64,000 nucleotides of DNA from Paraliobacillus sp044383835 (lineage in GTDB: Bacteria; Bacillota; Bacilli; Bacillales; Amphibacillaceae), in NCBI RefSeq assembly GCF_044383835.1, contig NZ_JBISEP010000005.1:78578-142577 (forward strand), in the 5' to 3' direction. Position 1 is the stretch's first letter. Each line of letters begins with the position of its first letter. The position numbers and the translations under genes were made by a program. The notes below the pieces were generated by a model that saw only the letters and a list, made by a program, of their open reading frames with translations, searched no databases and was not told the origin of the DNA. Shown here in pieces: positions 33,715 to 43,809 of this stretch.

Positions 33715-34626
33715 TCATTTTTGTTGTTTCTTTTGTCGCTTCCATACAAAATAACCAATTCCACCAGCAATAGCGATAATAATAAGAATAGGTAAGTTAC
33801 CGACTAAAAATACAATCATACCTGATCCAACTGATAACAAGAAATTAACACTTCGCTTCATTTGTTCTTTTACTTTTTCCCCTGTGTTTAAATCCCCATC
33901 TTGAACAATATCAACACGGCTTTCTTGAATATGCAAAGACACCGTAGCAAAATCTGATTTATTGTTTAAATAGTTCATTTTTCCAGTGATTTGCTCGATC
34001 TCTTCTTGAACGTTGGCAAGGTCATTAGAAATTTTTAATAAATCTTCTGTCTTTTCTGCTTGCTCGATAAAGGCAAGTAGTCTTTTTTCAACGACTTGTT
34101 TGGATTTTAATCTTGATTCTAGATCAACATATTGTTCGGTCACATCTTCTCCAGAGATATTTTTTTGAGTAACCTTCATGTCGCTTTTCTCTACCATATT
34201 AATAAAGTCTTCAAATTGCTCTTGTGGGATTCGTGCAGTAATCGTTCCTTCGTGTATATTCTTCTCTATTTGATAGGAGTCTGAGGATACAATGTAACCG
34301 CCCGCTCCATTAATTTCTTTCTCTAAACGCTCAACCGTACCTTGAAAATCCTTTACTTCTAAACTAACATTTGCATGATAAATAATTTTTCGATCCGTCT
34401 CCGCACCTTTGGGAAGTTCTTCTCCGTCCTTTTGTTCAACTTGCTCACTTGTTTCATTTGTTATTTCTTTTTCTGAATTAGTTGCTAGCTCTTCACCCAT
34501 AGACTTATCCTCAATTGCTACTTCGTTTGAATAATCTGCTTCATCTATAGTGCCCTCATTGCTACTACAGGCAAATAATATAAAGACAAACAACAATACA
34601 ACCAATAATTTTAACTTTTTGTACAT
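33715..34626 (-). CDS. DUF4349 domain lipoprotein
   Basis: A 303-residue surface lipoprotein: signal peptide with lipobox cysteine near residue 20 (FILFACSSN), an acidic linker, then a DUF4349 domain (IIYHANVSLEVKDF onward) with a long coiled coil (about 150-215) and a C-terminal membrane helix followed by a basic KRQKKQQK tail. Function unknown. I start at the ATG giving MYKKLKLL, which follows AAGGAGGG; the longer reading frame up to 34713 has no such site. Confidence 0.82.
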   Translation of the reverse strand: MYKKLKLLVVLLFVFILFACSSNEGTIDEADYSNEVAIEDKSMGEELATNSEKEITNETSEQVEQKDGEELPKGAETDRKIIYHANVSLEVKDFQGTVERLEKEINGAGGYIVSSDSYQIEKNIHEGTITARIPQEQFEDFINMVEKSDMKVTQKNISGEDVTEQYVDLESRLKSKQVVEKRLLAFIEQAEKTEDLLKISNDLANVQEEIEQITGKMNYLNNKSDFATVSLHIQESRVDIVQDGDLNTGEKVKEQMKRSVNFLLSVGSGMIVFLVGNLPILIIIAIAGGIGYFVWKRQKKQQK

Positions 34627-34833
34627 GTTATTACCCTCCTTTTTAAAAAGTTTCTTGTTATTATAGTCGCTAATAGCTAAATAAATTTTCAACATTGCAT
34701 AAATATTAAACAATGCATATGTACTTCTTATTTATACGTACGATTATATATATTTAATATAACATTTTAATTATATCAATAATAAAAAAATTATAAAAAT
34801 TCTAATAAATAACTTGAATTAATATACTTATTA

Positions 34834-34850
34834 GTGCATAATAATTCATA
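34834..34850 (+). promoter_or_regulatory. Possible ArgR (ARG) box upstream of argG
   Basis: TGCATAATAATTCATA resembles the Bacillus ARG box (TGAAT-N4/6-ATTCA type), with one clean ATTCA half-site. It lies about 55 bases before argG in a very AT-rich gap. Weak match. Confidence 0.35.
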
Positions 34851-34905
34851 CAAACAAATGGAAACGTTAATTAATAAATATATAAAATGTTAGGAGAGGT
34901 TATAT

Positions 34906-36165
34906 ATGACGAAGGAAAAAGTAGTATTAGCATACTCTGGTGGGTTAGATACATCCGTTGCAATTAAATGGCTTCAAGATCAGTACAATTATGATGTGAT
35001 TGCAGTGGGGCTGGATGTAGGAGAAGGAAAAGATTTAGAATTTGTAAAAAAGAAAGCATTAGATGTTGGTGCGATTAAATCTTATTCCGTTGATGCGAAG
35101 GCATTGTTTTCAGAAGAATATGTACTACCGGCCTTACAAGCGAATTTATTGTATGAACAAAAGTATCCGCTTATTTCTGCCTTATCTCGTCCGTTAATTG
35201 CTAAAGTTTTAGTTGATATTGCGGAAAAAGAAGGAGCAGTTGCAGTAGCGCATGGTTGTACAGGGAAGGGAAATGACCAGGTTCGGTTTGACGTAGCGTT
35301 TACTGCACTGAATCCATCATTAAAAATTGTTGCGCCAGTTCGTGAATGGAAGATGACAAGAGATGAAGAGATTGCTTATGCAGAAGAAAATGGTATTCCT
35401 GTTCCAGTTGGATTGGAAAGCCCTTATAGTGTTGATGAAAATCTATGGGGACGTAGTAATGAGTGTGGTATTTTAGAAGATCCTTGGGCAGAAGCGCCAA
35501 AAGATGCATTTGATTTAACTACAGATCCAATTGATGCGCCGGATACGCCAGAAACAATTCAAATCGCTTTTGAACAAGGGAAGCCAGTATCTATTGATGA
35601 CAAGGCGTACCCGTTTGAAGAGTTGATTTTAAAGCTAAACAAAATTGCAGGAAAACATGGTGTTGGACGTATTGATCACGTTGAAAATAGATTAGTAGGT
35701 ATTAAATCACGTGAAATTTATGAAGCACCAGCTGCTTTAACATTGATTGCAGCACATCAAGAGCTTGAAGCTTTGACATTACCTCGGGAAGTAGCGCAAT
35801 TTAAGCCGACCATCGAACAAAAATTAGCACAAACGATTTATGACGGTTTATGGTATTCCCCATTAACTAGTGCATTACAAGCTTTTATTAAAGAAACACA
35901 AACGTATGTATCAGGAACAGTAAAAGTAAAATTATATAAAGGCCATGCACAAGTGGTTGGGCGTAAGTCAAAACATTCTTTATATGATATGGATCTTGCC
36001 ACTTATACGAAAGGTGATGCATTTGATCATGACGCAGCATTAGGCTTTATTAAACTGTGGGGATTGCCAACTCAAGTGCACGAAACAGTTACAGGTGCAC
36101 AACAACAAAAGAAAACATCGATTACAAAAACAACGATAGATGTAAAGGAAGCGATTAAGCAATGA
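34906..36165 (+). CDS. argG: Argininosuccinate synthase
   Basis: Condenses citrulline and aspartate with ATP, the seventh step of arginine synthesis. 419 residues; the ATP-binding YSGGLDTSVAIKW is at residues 10-22, and HGCTGKGNDQVRFD and SNECGILEDPW are family signatures. ATG follows AGGAGAGG. Overlaps argH by 4 bases (ATGA), so the two are translationally coupled. Confidence 0.97.
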   Translation: MTKEKVVLAYSGGLDTSVAIKWLQDQYNYDVIAVGLDVGEGKDLEFVKKKALDVGAIKSYSVDAKALFSEEYVLPALQANLLYEQKYPLISALSRPLIAKVLVDIAEKEGAVAVAHGCTGKGNDQVRFDVAFTALNPSLKIVAPVREWKMTRDEEIAYAEENGIPVPVGLESPYSVDENLWGRSNECGILEDPWAEAPKDAFDLTTDPIDAPDTPETIQIAFEQGKPVSIDDKAYPFEELILKLNKIAGKHGVGRIDHVENRLVGIKSREIYEAPAALTLIAAHQELEALTLPREVAQFKPTIEQKLAQTIYDGLWYSPLTSALQAFIKETQTYVSGTVKVKLYKGHAQVVGRKSKHSLYDMDLATYTKGDAFDHDAALGFIKLWGLPTQVHETVTGAQQQKKTSITKTTIDVKEAIKQ

Positions 36166-37592
36166 AACTATGGGGTGGACGATTTACCAAACCAACGAAT
36201 CAATTAGTTGATGAATATACAGCATCCATTCGATTTGATCAAAAGTTAGCCGCTTTTGATATACAAGGTAGTCTCGCCCACGTATCTATGCTTGCCAAAT
36301 GCGAGATTATTTCACAAGCAGATGCTGATACGATTGCTAAAGGATTAAAGGTAGTCGCAGAAAAAATTGCAAAAGAAGAAGTAGAATTAACCGAAGCGAA
36401 TGAAGATATTCATATGAATATTGAGAAACTGCTAATTGATGAAGTTGGAGCTGTTGGCGGAAAATTGCATACGGGTCGAAGTCGAAATGATCAGGTGACT
36501 CTAGATATGAGATTGTATTTGCGTAATGCATTAATAATGAACGCCGAGTTATTAGGCGATTTGCAGCAAGCATTATATACACAAGCAGAGCAGAATCTAG
36601 ATACCGTATTGCCAGGCTATACGCATTTGCAACGTGCACAGCCTGTGTTATTTGCACATCATATGATGGCTTATGTATTTATGTTCCAACGCGACATTGA
36701 ACGTATTATTGACAGCTGGAAACGTGTCAATCGTTCTCCGTTAGGTGCAGGTGCATTAGCCGGTACTTCTTTTGCAATTGATCGTCATGATGTAGCCAAA
36801 ATCTTAGCTTTTGATGGTGTCACTGAAAATAGCTTGGACTCAGTAAGCGACCGTGATTTTGTTGTTGAATTTTTAGCTGATGCTTCATTGATTGCTACTC
36901 ACTTGTCACGTTTATCTGAAGAACTAGTGCAATGGTCTAGTGTTGAGTTTGATTTCATCGAATTAGACGATGCTTTTTGTACAGGAAGTAGCATGATGCC
37001 TCAAAAGAAAAATCCAGATGTGCCAGAATTAGTTCGTGGAAAGACGGGGCGTGTCGTTGGTCACTTGATGGGCATGTTAACGACATTAAAAGGATTGCCT
37101 CTTGCTTATAACAAAGATATGCAAGAGGATAAGGAAGGAATGTTTGATACGGTTGAGACATTGAAGGGTGCACTAGCATTGTTTGCACCGATGATTGAAA
37201 CAATGCATGTAAAAAAAGAAAAGATGTACGAAGCTGTTGCAAAGGATTATTCCAATGCAACTGACTTAGCGGATTATTTGGTAGGAAAAAATATACCTTT
37301 TCGAGAAGCACATGCGATTGTTGGGCAAACCGTGCTTTATAGTATCGAGCAACAAAAATATTTGCTTGATCTAACACTAGATGAATTTCAACAATTTTCG
37401 GAAGCGATTGAAACAGATATTTATAATGTGTTAGCACCAAAATCAGTAGTAAATGCGCGAAATGTAGCAGGAGGAACTGCGAGAAATCGAGTGGAAGAAC
37501 AGCTCAAACAAGCAGAGGAACTGTTTGAGAAAAATAATACTTGGTTAAAAGAGAAGTCAACCATCCTGCGAAAATTAACTCTCGATAAATAA
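36162..37592 (+). CDS. argH: Argininosuccinate lyase
   Basis: Splits argininosuccinate into arginine and fumarate. 476 residues of the fumarase/aspartase superfamily with signatures HTGRSRNDQVTLD, TGSSMMPQKKNPD (mobile catalytic loop with the catalytic Ser) and EANEDIHMNIE. ATG overlaps the argG stop. A terminator follows, separating it from carA. Confidence 0.97.
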   Translation: MKLWGGRFTKPTNQLVDEYTASIRFDQKLAAFDIQGSLAHVSMLAKCEIISQADADTIAKGLKVVAEKIAKEEVELTEANEDIHMNIEKLLIDEVGAVGGKLHTGRSRNDQVTLDMRLYLRNALIMNAELLGDLQQALYTQAEQNLDTVLPGYTHLQRAQPVLFAHHMMAYVFMFQRDIERIIDSWKRVNRSPLGAGALAGTSFAIDRHDVAKILAFDGVTENSLDSVSDRDFVVEFLADASLIATHLSRLSEELVQWSSVEFDFIELDDAFCTGSSMMPQKKNPDVPELVRGKTGRVVGHLMGMLTTLKGLPLAYNKDMQEDKEGMFDTVETLKGALALFAPMIETMHVKKEKMYEAVAKDYSNATDLADYLVGKNIPFREAHAIVGQTVLYSIEQQKYLLDLTLDEFQQFSEAIETDIYNVLAPKSVVNARNVAGGTARNRVEEQLKQAEELFEKNNTWLKEKSTILRKLTLDK

Positions 37593-37629
37593 CAGACGCT
37601 TCCATTCAAATGACTTAGATTAGAAATTA

Positions 37630-37652
37630 AAAACTAGCATCACGCTAGTTTT
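37630..37652 (+). terminator. Terminator after argGH
   Basis: AAAACTAGC-N5-GCTAGTTTT stem with T tail, between argH and carA. Confidence 0.75.
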
Positions 37653-37720
37653 ATTTTGAGATAGGTGTATATTTATTAATTAAAAAGTATAATCATGAAC
37701 AACTGACTGGAGGGAGAAAG

Positions 37721-38818
37721 ATGACAAAACAAACAGGTTACCTTGTTTTAAACACAGGGGATGTATTGGAAGGAGAATTTCTAGGTGACCCAATCGAACA
37801 AGAAGGTGAAATGGTTTTTAATACCGCGATGACCGGCTATCAAGAAATTTTAACAGATCCTTCTTATGCAGGACAAATTGTTACACTTACTTATCCATTG
37901 ATCGGAAATTATGGTTGTAATGATACGACAAAAGAAAGCTATTATCCGGCGTTGGCTGGTTTGATTATCGGAATAGCTTGTGATCAACCAGATCATTATC
38001 AATCCGCTTATTCTATAAAGGACATGATAACGAAATATGACATTCCTTCGTTACAAGGGGTAGATACACGTGCATTAACACGCATCATTCGTCAGCATGG
38101 AGAAGTATATGGAAAAATCACGACTGATAAAGTAGATAAACCAACGATTTGTAAAGTCAATCCTAACCTCGTAAAGCAGGTCTCTGTTACGTCCATGCAA
38201 CAATATAAAGCTTTAGACTCTCCTTCTTTTCATCAAAAAGCCCATGTTGTTGTGATTGATTTTGGATATAAACATTCCATTACCCACTCATTAGTCGAGT
38301 TAGGTTGTGAGGTGACAGTTGTTCCTTACGACACTTCTTTTGCTTCTATTAAACGAATAGATCCCGATGGAGTTATTCTTTCCAATGGACCAGGTGACCC
38401 ATTCAATTTACAAGGCCAATTATCAACACTAAAGCAAGTCGCACAAACCTATTCTACATTAGGGATTTGTTTAGGGCACCAGCTCATTGCACTAGCTTTT
38501 GGAGGCACAACGAAACGTCTACCATACGGGCATCGAGGGAGTAATCATCCAGTAAAAGATTTAGTAACAGGAAAGGTTTATATTACGTCCCAAAACCACG
38601 GCTATGTTGTTGATGATGTATCAATTAACAATATGGACTGGACTATTTCACATCGAAATGTAAATGATCAATCGGTTGAAGGGTTAAAACACAAGCATTT
38701 GGATATTACAACAGTCCAATTCCATCCTGAGGCAAATCCAGGTCCAAAAGATACACAAGAGATTTTTGAGCATTTTGTTGAACGGTTAAGTAAAAAGGAA
38801 GTGAAGCAGCATGCCTAA
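37721..38818 (+). CDS. carA: Carbamoyl-phosphate synthase small chain (arginine-specific)
   Basis: Supplies ammonia from glutamine to CarB. 365 residues: N-terminal CPSase domain with MVFNTAMTGYQEILTDPSYAGQ and a class I glutamine amidotransferase domain whose nucleophile Cys is in LGICLGHQL; the catalytic His and Glu follow (QFHPEANPGPKD). Placement before argF, not in a pyr operon, marks it as the arginine-dedicated copy. ATG follows GGAGGGAG; a TATAAT lies about 30 bases upstream. Overlaps carB by 8 bases. Confidence 0.95.
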   Translation: MTKQTGYLVLNTGDVLEGEFLGDPIEQEGEMVFNTAMTGYQEILTDPSYAGQIVTLTYPLIGNYGCNDTTKESYYPALAGLIIGIACDQPDHYQSAYSIKDMITKYDIPSLQGVDTRALTRIIRQHGEVYGKITTDKVDKPTICKVNPNLVKQVSVTSMQQYKALDSPSFHQKAHVVVIDFGYKHSITHSLVELGCEVTVVPYDTSFASIKRIDPDGVILSNGPGDPFNLQGQLSTLKQVAQTYSTLGICLGHQLIALAFGGTTKRLPYGHRGSNHPVKDLVTGKVYITSQNHGYVVDDVSINNMDWTISHRNVNDQSVEGLKHKHLDITTVQFHPEANPGPKDTQEIFEHFVERLSKKEVKQHA

Positions 38819-41800
38819 GCTTGATCAGATTAAGAAGGTATTAGTCATCGGTTCAGGTCCGATCGTTATTGGGCAAGCAGCTGAGTTTGATTATGCGGGT
38901 ACACAGGCTTGCCTCGCTCTCAAAGAGGAGGGGGTGGAGGTCGTACTTGTCAATAATAACCCGGCAACGATAATGACAGATGAAAATATTGCAGATCACG
39001 TGTATTTAGAGCCTTTAACCTTGGATTCGTTACACCAAATTATTGCAAAAGAAAAACCAGATGGTCTACTGCCTACATTAGGCGGACAAACGGGCCTAAA
39101 TTTAGCAATGGAATTAACAGAAGCAGGTGTATTGGAAAAATACAGTGTTACATTATTAGGTACACCATTAAAGACAATTCAAAAAGGGGAAGATCGTGAA
39201 ATTTTTAAGTCAATGATGAAACAGATTGATGAACCGATAGCAGAGAGTGTGTCCACAAGCTCGATTGAGCATGCACTAATGTTTGCTGAGCAAGTCGGTT
39301 ATCCAATCATTGTTCGCCCTGCTTACACATTAGGTGGTGCTGGTGGAGGTATTGCAGATAACACCTCTGATTTAAAGCGGATTGTTAAACAAGGGATTCA
39401 TGCTAGTCCAATTAATCAAGTATTGATCGAGCAAAGTGTAAAGGGATGGAAAGAGATAGAGTATGAAGTAATGCGTGACGCAAACGATACATGTGTAATT
39501 GTTTGTAATATGGAAAATGTTGATCCAGTTGGTGTGCATACTGGTGATAGCATTGTTGTTGCACCATCCCAAACGCTAACAGATGATCAATATCAAATGC
39601 TACGCTCATCATCTATAAAAGTAATTCGAGAGCTTGGTGTAATTGGTGGATGTAACATTCAATTTGCTCTAAATCCGTTAAGTAATGCGTATATTATTAT
39701 CGAAGTAAATCCTCGAGTAAGTAGGTCAAGTGCGCTTGCATCTAAAGCAACGGGATATCCAATTGCTAGAATAGCTGCTAAAGTAGCGTTAGGTTATCAC
39801 TTGGATGAAGTGCTTAATCCAATTACAGGAGATACGTATGCTAGCTTTGAACCAGCAATTGATTATATTGCAGTGAAAATACCACGTTGGCCATTTGATA
39901 AATTTTTTCAAGCAAAGCGTTTGCTTGGAACACAGATGAAGGCAACTGGAGAAGTAATGGCGTTAGCGAGGAATTTTCCAACAGCACTCAATAAAGCAAT
40001 TCGGTCACTTGAAATCGGTTTGTATCAGTTAAGACTTCCAGCTTTAGAAGCTTGGAGTAATGATTCTATTAAGCAAGCATTAGTTAACCCAACAGATGAA
40101 CGGTTATTTGTTGTTGCTGAAGCATTTCGTCGTGGTTATACAATCGACCAATTGCATGAGATAACTGAAATAACGAAATTTTTCTTACATGAAATTGCTG
40201 CTATGATAAAAATAGAGAAAGATTTAAAACAAAAGAAATGGGAAGAAATCTATCAAGGTGATTTGAAGACGGCCAAGCATTATGGTATTTCAAACAAAAC
40301 ATTAGCATCTATTTGGGGTGTCTCTGATCTAGAGGTTCAAGTTCGTTTAGAACAGGAGTCTGTTGTACCGGCATATAAAATGGTGGATACATGCGCAGCT
40401 GAATTTGGAGCTGATACACCATATTTTTATAGCTCATGGAATGAACAAGATGAAGTAATACCCTTAACAGGAAAGCGCCGCATCGTTGTAATTGGCTCAG
40501 GTCCTATTCGGATTGGGCAAGGGGTAGAATTTGATTACTGTTCTGTACATGCAGCGATGTCTCTAAAGGAACAAGGGATTGGTGCGGTTGTTGTTAATAG
40601 CAACCCTGAAACAGTGAGTACAGATTTTAATACAGCAGATCATCTCTATTTTGAACCATTAGCTGCAGAAGATGTCATACAAATTGTAAAAAAAGAACAA
40701 GCGGATGGTGTACTTGTTCAGTTTGGTGGTCAAACAGCTATTAAGCTAGCAGAGGATTTGGTAGAACAAGGGATAGAGATAACTGGTATGGATTTAAGTG
40801 TGATCGAGGCAACGGAGGATAGAGATCAATTCTATCAATTATTAAAAAAAATAAATATTCCTCATATTCCGGGAGATACGGTTATGTCGATGGCAGATGC
40901 ACAGGATGTTGCCGAAACCATCGGCTATCCTATTTTACTTCGTCCGTCTTATGTGATTGGCGGTCAAGGAATGGTTATTCTTCAAAACGAAACCGAACTA
41001 ATCACTTATTTAAAACAATTGGAACAAAGCACAGCTTATACTCAAATGTTTCCTTTGTTAATCGATCGCTTTATTCAAGGAAGTGAAGTTGAGGTGGATG
41101 CGGTATGTGATGAAGAAGACATTGTTATACCTGGTGTTTTTGAACACGTTGAAAGAGCAGGAGTTCACTCGGGAGATAGCATTGCTATTTTTCCTTCACC
41201 AAGTCTTTCTGAAGTAGAAAAACAAACCATCGAAGCTTATACGAGAAAAATTTCGGCTGCTTTAAAGATGAAAGGGATTATCAACATCCAATTTGTCATT
41301 AGTGAAGATCGACAAACGATTTTTTGTTTAGAAGTGAATCCAAGAGCCTCTCGAACTGTTCCAATTGCCAGTAAGGTGACAGGTGTGCCGATGATTGATT
41401 TGGCAACTAGAGTTCAAATGGGGGAAAAATTAAACCAGCAACAATGGAATCTTGGATTGCATCAGGATATCCCGTTTTATGCAGTAAAGATGCCAGTGTT
41501 TTCAACGAATAAATTACCAGGAGTAGACCCAATTCTAGCACCAGAAATGAAATCAACAGGAGAAGCGATTGGGATTGGGTCAACCGTAGATTCTGCGATG
41601 GCAAAAGCATTTGGATGGAAGAAAGAATTTTTTCACCCGATCAGATCAGATAAGGCTATTTATTTATCACTAAAAGAAGTAGATGAGAAAGTGGTAACTG
41701 CTTTGCGGACAATTACAGGAAAGATTGTTGCTGATGATGATACAGCTAACCTTTTACGAAAAAAAAGAGTGAAAGTGGATCAAATAGAGTCTATCCAATC

Positions 41801-42038
41801 GGCTATTGTCATGAATAATGAAGAAAATTTTTGTCTCGTATGCAGTACGAGGATTGATGAAGCAAGTAAACAGTTGCGAGAAAGCACATTGCAAGCAGGA
41901 GCTATTTGTTTATCAGCTAACGAGACATTACAAGCATATATACAAGCAATGACACAAATACTAGAAGCACCGAAATCGATAAGTGATTTTCAAACAGAGA
42001 AAAAAAGTGTGAATATAAAAGAGGGGGCGTTACGTTGA
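38811..42038 (+). CDS. carB: Carbamoyl-phosphate synthase large chain (arginine-specific)
   Basis: Makes carbamoyl phosphate from bicarbonate, ammonia and two ATP. 1075 residues with two duplicated ATP-grasp halves, each starting with VIGSGPI.IGQ (near residues 12 and 560), two EVNPR.SR motifs, and a C-terminal MGS-like regulatory region. The C-terminal region looks diverged, as expected for an arginine-specific enzyme not regulated like PyrAB. Overlaps carA by 8 bases and argF by 1 base. Confidence 0.95.
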   Translation: MPKLDQIKKVLVIGSGPIVIGQAAEFDYAGTQACLALKEEGVEVVLVNNNPATIMTDENIADHVYLEPLTLDSLHQIIAKEKPDGLLPTLGGQTGLNLAMELTEAGVLEKYSVTLLGTPLKTIQKGEDREIFKSMMKQIDEPIAESVSTSSIEHALMFAEQVGYPIIVRPAYTLGGAGGGIADNTSDLKRIVKQGIHASPINQVLIEQSVKGWKEIEYEVMRDANDTCVIVCNMENVDPVGVHTGDSIVVAPSQTLTDDQYQMLRSSSIKVIRELGVIGGCNIQFALNPLSNAYIIIEVNPRVSRSSALASKATGYPIARIAAKVALGYHLDEVLNPITGDTYASFEPAIDYIAVKIPRWPFDKFFQAKRLLGTQMKATGEVMALARNFPTALNKAIRSLEIGLYQLRLPALEAWSNDSIKQALVNPTDERLFVVAEAFRRGYTIDQLHEITEITKFFLHEIAAMIKIEKDLKQKKWEEIYQGDLKTAKHYGISNKTLASIWGVSDLEVQVRLEQESVVPAYKMVDTCAAEFGADTPYFYSSWNEQDEVIPLTGKRRIVVIGSGPIRIGQGVEFDYCSVHAAMSLKEQGIGAVVVNSNPETVSTDFNTADHLYFEPLAAEDVIQIVKKEQADGVLVQFGGQTAIKLAEDLVEQGIEITGMDLSVIEATEDRDQFYQLLKKINIPHIPGDTVMSMADAQDVAETIGYPILLRPSYVIGGQGMVILQNETELITYLKQLEQSTAYTQMFPLLIDRFIQGSEVEVDAVCDEEDIVIPGVFEHVERAGVHSGDSIAIFPSPSLSEVEKQTIEAYTRKISAALKMKGIINIQFVISEDRQTIFCLEVNPRASRTVPIASKVTGVPMIDLATRVQMGEKLNQQQWNLGLHQDIPFYAVKMPVFSTNKLPGVDPILAPEMKSTGEAIGIGSTVDSAMAKAFGWKKEFFHPIRSDKAIYLSLKEVDEKVVTALRTITGKIVADDDTANLLRKKRVKVDQIESIQSAIVMNNEENFCLVCSTRIDEASKQLRESTLQAGAICLSANETLQAYIQAMTQILEAPKSISDFQTEKKSVNIKEGALR

Positions 42039-42988
42039 TGAAGCAAAGTGTAGCGTTACAGCTAAAGGGAAGAGATTTTTTAACCCTTGCTGATTATCAA
42101 CCAGAGGAAATTGAATATCTATTAGACTTAGCAAAAGAAATAAAGCTAAATCAAAAGCAAGGGAAAGTCTATCAACCATTAAAGGGTAAAGTACTAGGTT
42201 TAATTTTTGAAAAGTCGTCTACCAGAACACGGGTATCATTTGAAGCTGGTGTTTACCAACTTGGCGGGACAGGATTATTTTTAAGTTCGAATGATATCCA
42301 GCTTGGTAGAGGAGAAACGATTGCAGATACCGCCAAAGTATTGTCAAGTTATTTAGATGGGATCATGATTCGCACCTTTGCACAAGCAGATGTAGAAGAA
42401 TTAGCAAATAATGCTAGTGTACCAGTGATTAATGGGTTAACAGATACGTATCATCCTTGTCAGGTGCTAGCTGATTTGCAAACGATACAAGAAGTTAAAG
42501 GTACGTTATCCGGATTGAAAATTGCATATATCGGTGATGGAAACAATATGGCACATTCACTCATGCTAGGTGCAGCTAAAATGGGAGTGCACTTTAGTAC
42601 GGCTGCACCAGAAGGTTACCTTCCAGATGAGACAATTGTTCAAAAGGCGAAAGAGGTTGCTGTTGGTTCAAGCATTACAATTACAACTGATCCAATTGAG
42701 GCAGTACAAGATGCGGATGTGATCTATACGGATGTATGGGCGAGTATGGGACAAGAGAGTGAACAACAAGCACGAGAAAAATTATTTTCAGCTTATCAAG
42801 TCAACCAAGAACTCCTGATACATGCAAAACCGGATTATACATTTATGCATTGCTTACCAGCGCATCGAGGTGAAGAGGTCACCGCTGCCGTTATAGACGG
42901 AGGGCATTCCGTTGTTTTTCAAGAAGCAGAAAACCGTATACATGCTCAAAAAGCATTGATGATAGCACTAATGGGGCAAGAGGTCTGA
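42038..42988 (+). CDS. argF: Ornithine carbamoyltransferase
   Basis: Transfers carbamoyl phosphate to ornithine giving citrulline. 316 residues; STRTR carbamoyl-phosphate site (SSTRTRVSFEAG), HPCQVLADLQT and the ornithine-binding HCLPAHRGEEV. The start ATG shares the TGATG junction with carB, preceded by GAGGGGGCG. Anabolic role is inferred from linkage with carAB and argGH. Confidence 0.96.
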   Translation: MKQSVALQLKGRDFLTLADYQPEEIEYLLDLAKEIKLNQKQGKVYQPLKGKVLGLIFEKSSTRTRVSFEAGVYQLGGTGLFLSSNDIQLGRGETIADTAKVLSSYLDGIMIRTFAQADVEELANNASVPVINGLTDTYHPCQVLADLQTIQEVKGTLSGLKIAYIGDGNNMAHSLMLGAAKMGVHFSTAAPEGYLPDETIVQKAKEVAVGSSITITTDPIEAVQDADVIYTDVWASMGQESEQQAREKLFSAYQVNQELLIHAKPDYTFMHCLPAHRGEEVTAAVIDGGHSVVFQEAENRIHAQKALMIALMGQEV

Positions 42989-42999
42989 TCTCTTGCCCC
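42973..42999 (+). terminator. Hairpin overlapping the argF stop codon
   Basis: GGGGCAAGAG (42973-42982) and CTCTTGCCCC (42990-42999) form a perfect 10-bp stem; the T tract is poor, so termination strength is uncertain. Confidence 0.5.
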
Positions 43000-43012
43000 T
43001 AAAAATTAGGTC

Positions 43013-43076
43013 TTTACATTACTAGATAATCCTTTATAATAAAAAGTGAGTGATCACTCACTTTTTATTATAAAGG
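43013..43076 (+). promoter_or_regulatory. Sigma-A promoter with 46-bp perfect palindrome (TetR operator)
   Basis: TTTACA (43013-43018), 16 bases, TATAAT (43035-43040). Arms 43031-43053 and 43054-43076 are exact reverse complements with no central base; the core TGAGTGATCACTCA is a typical TetR-family operator. The -10 and the AAGGGG ribosome-binding site of the first gene both lie within it, so it also folds as an mRNA stem. Confidence 0.88.
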
Positions 43077-43086
43077 GGATGAGCAA

Positions 43087-43809
43087 ATGTGTTCAGTTAT
43101 TCATTTAGAACAATTAAATCAAGCTTATGGAAAAGAAGTGGTGCTAAAGGACATACAACTACAGATTAATAAAGGTGAAATTTATGGATTACTGGGACCT
43201 TCTGGATCTGGAAAAACCACTTTAGTAAAGGCGATTATTGGTGGATTAACACCAATAAGCGGTTTAATCCAAGTAGATGCTGTGCAGATGCCTAATTTAA
43301 AGAAATTAAATGACATTGGTTATATGGCACAAGCTGATGCACTTTATGATGAACTAACTGCTAATGAAAATTTAGCATTCTTTGCCAAACTGTATCGAAT
43401 GCAAGGTTCCTATCGAAAAAGACGGATAACGGAAGTGTTGCAACAAGTTGGGTTATTATCAGATAAACATAAGCGAGTCGAGCATTTCTCAGGTGGAATG
43501 AAAAGACGTTTGTCACTTGCAATTGCTTTACTACACGAACCGAAAATATTAATTTTAGATGAACCAACCGTTGGGATAGATCCTGTCCTTCGAAATCAAA
43601 TTTGGAATAGCTTTGAGCAATTGAAAAAGGCAGGTGTTGCTGTAGTAATTACGACACACGTAATGGATGAAGCGGAAAGATGTGATCGTTTAGGGCTTTT
43701 GCGAAATGGGAGTATTTTAGCTAGCGGTACGCCAAATGCATTAAAGGAACAAGCCGGTGTAGCAACGATTGAGGAAGCATTTTTACACTTGGGAAGTGTT
43801 CAATCATGA
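43087..43809 (+). CDS. ABC transporter ATP-binding protein
   Basis: 240 residues: Walker A GPSGSGKTT (about 37-45), signature HFSGGMKRRLSLAIAL, Walker B ILILDEPTVGIDP, switch His TTHVMDEAE. Drug-export type. First gene of the TetR-controlled operon; its stop overlaps the permease start by 4 bases. Confidence 0.92.
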   Translation: MCSVIHLEQLNQAYGKEVVLKDIQLQINKGEIYGLLGPSGSGKTTLVKAIIGGLTPISGLIQVDAVQMPNLKKLNDIGYMAQADALYDELTANENLAFFAKLYRMQGSYRKRRITEVLQQVGLLSDKHKRVEHFSGGMKRRLSLAIALLHEPKILILDEPTVGIDPVLRNQIWNSFEQLKKAGVAVVITTHVMDEAERCDRLGLLRNGSILASGTPNALKEQAGVATIEEAFLHLGSVQS

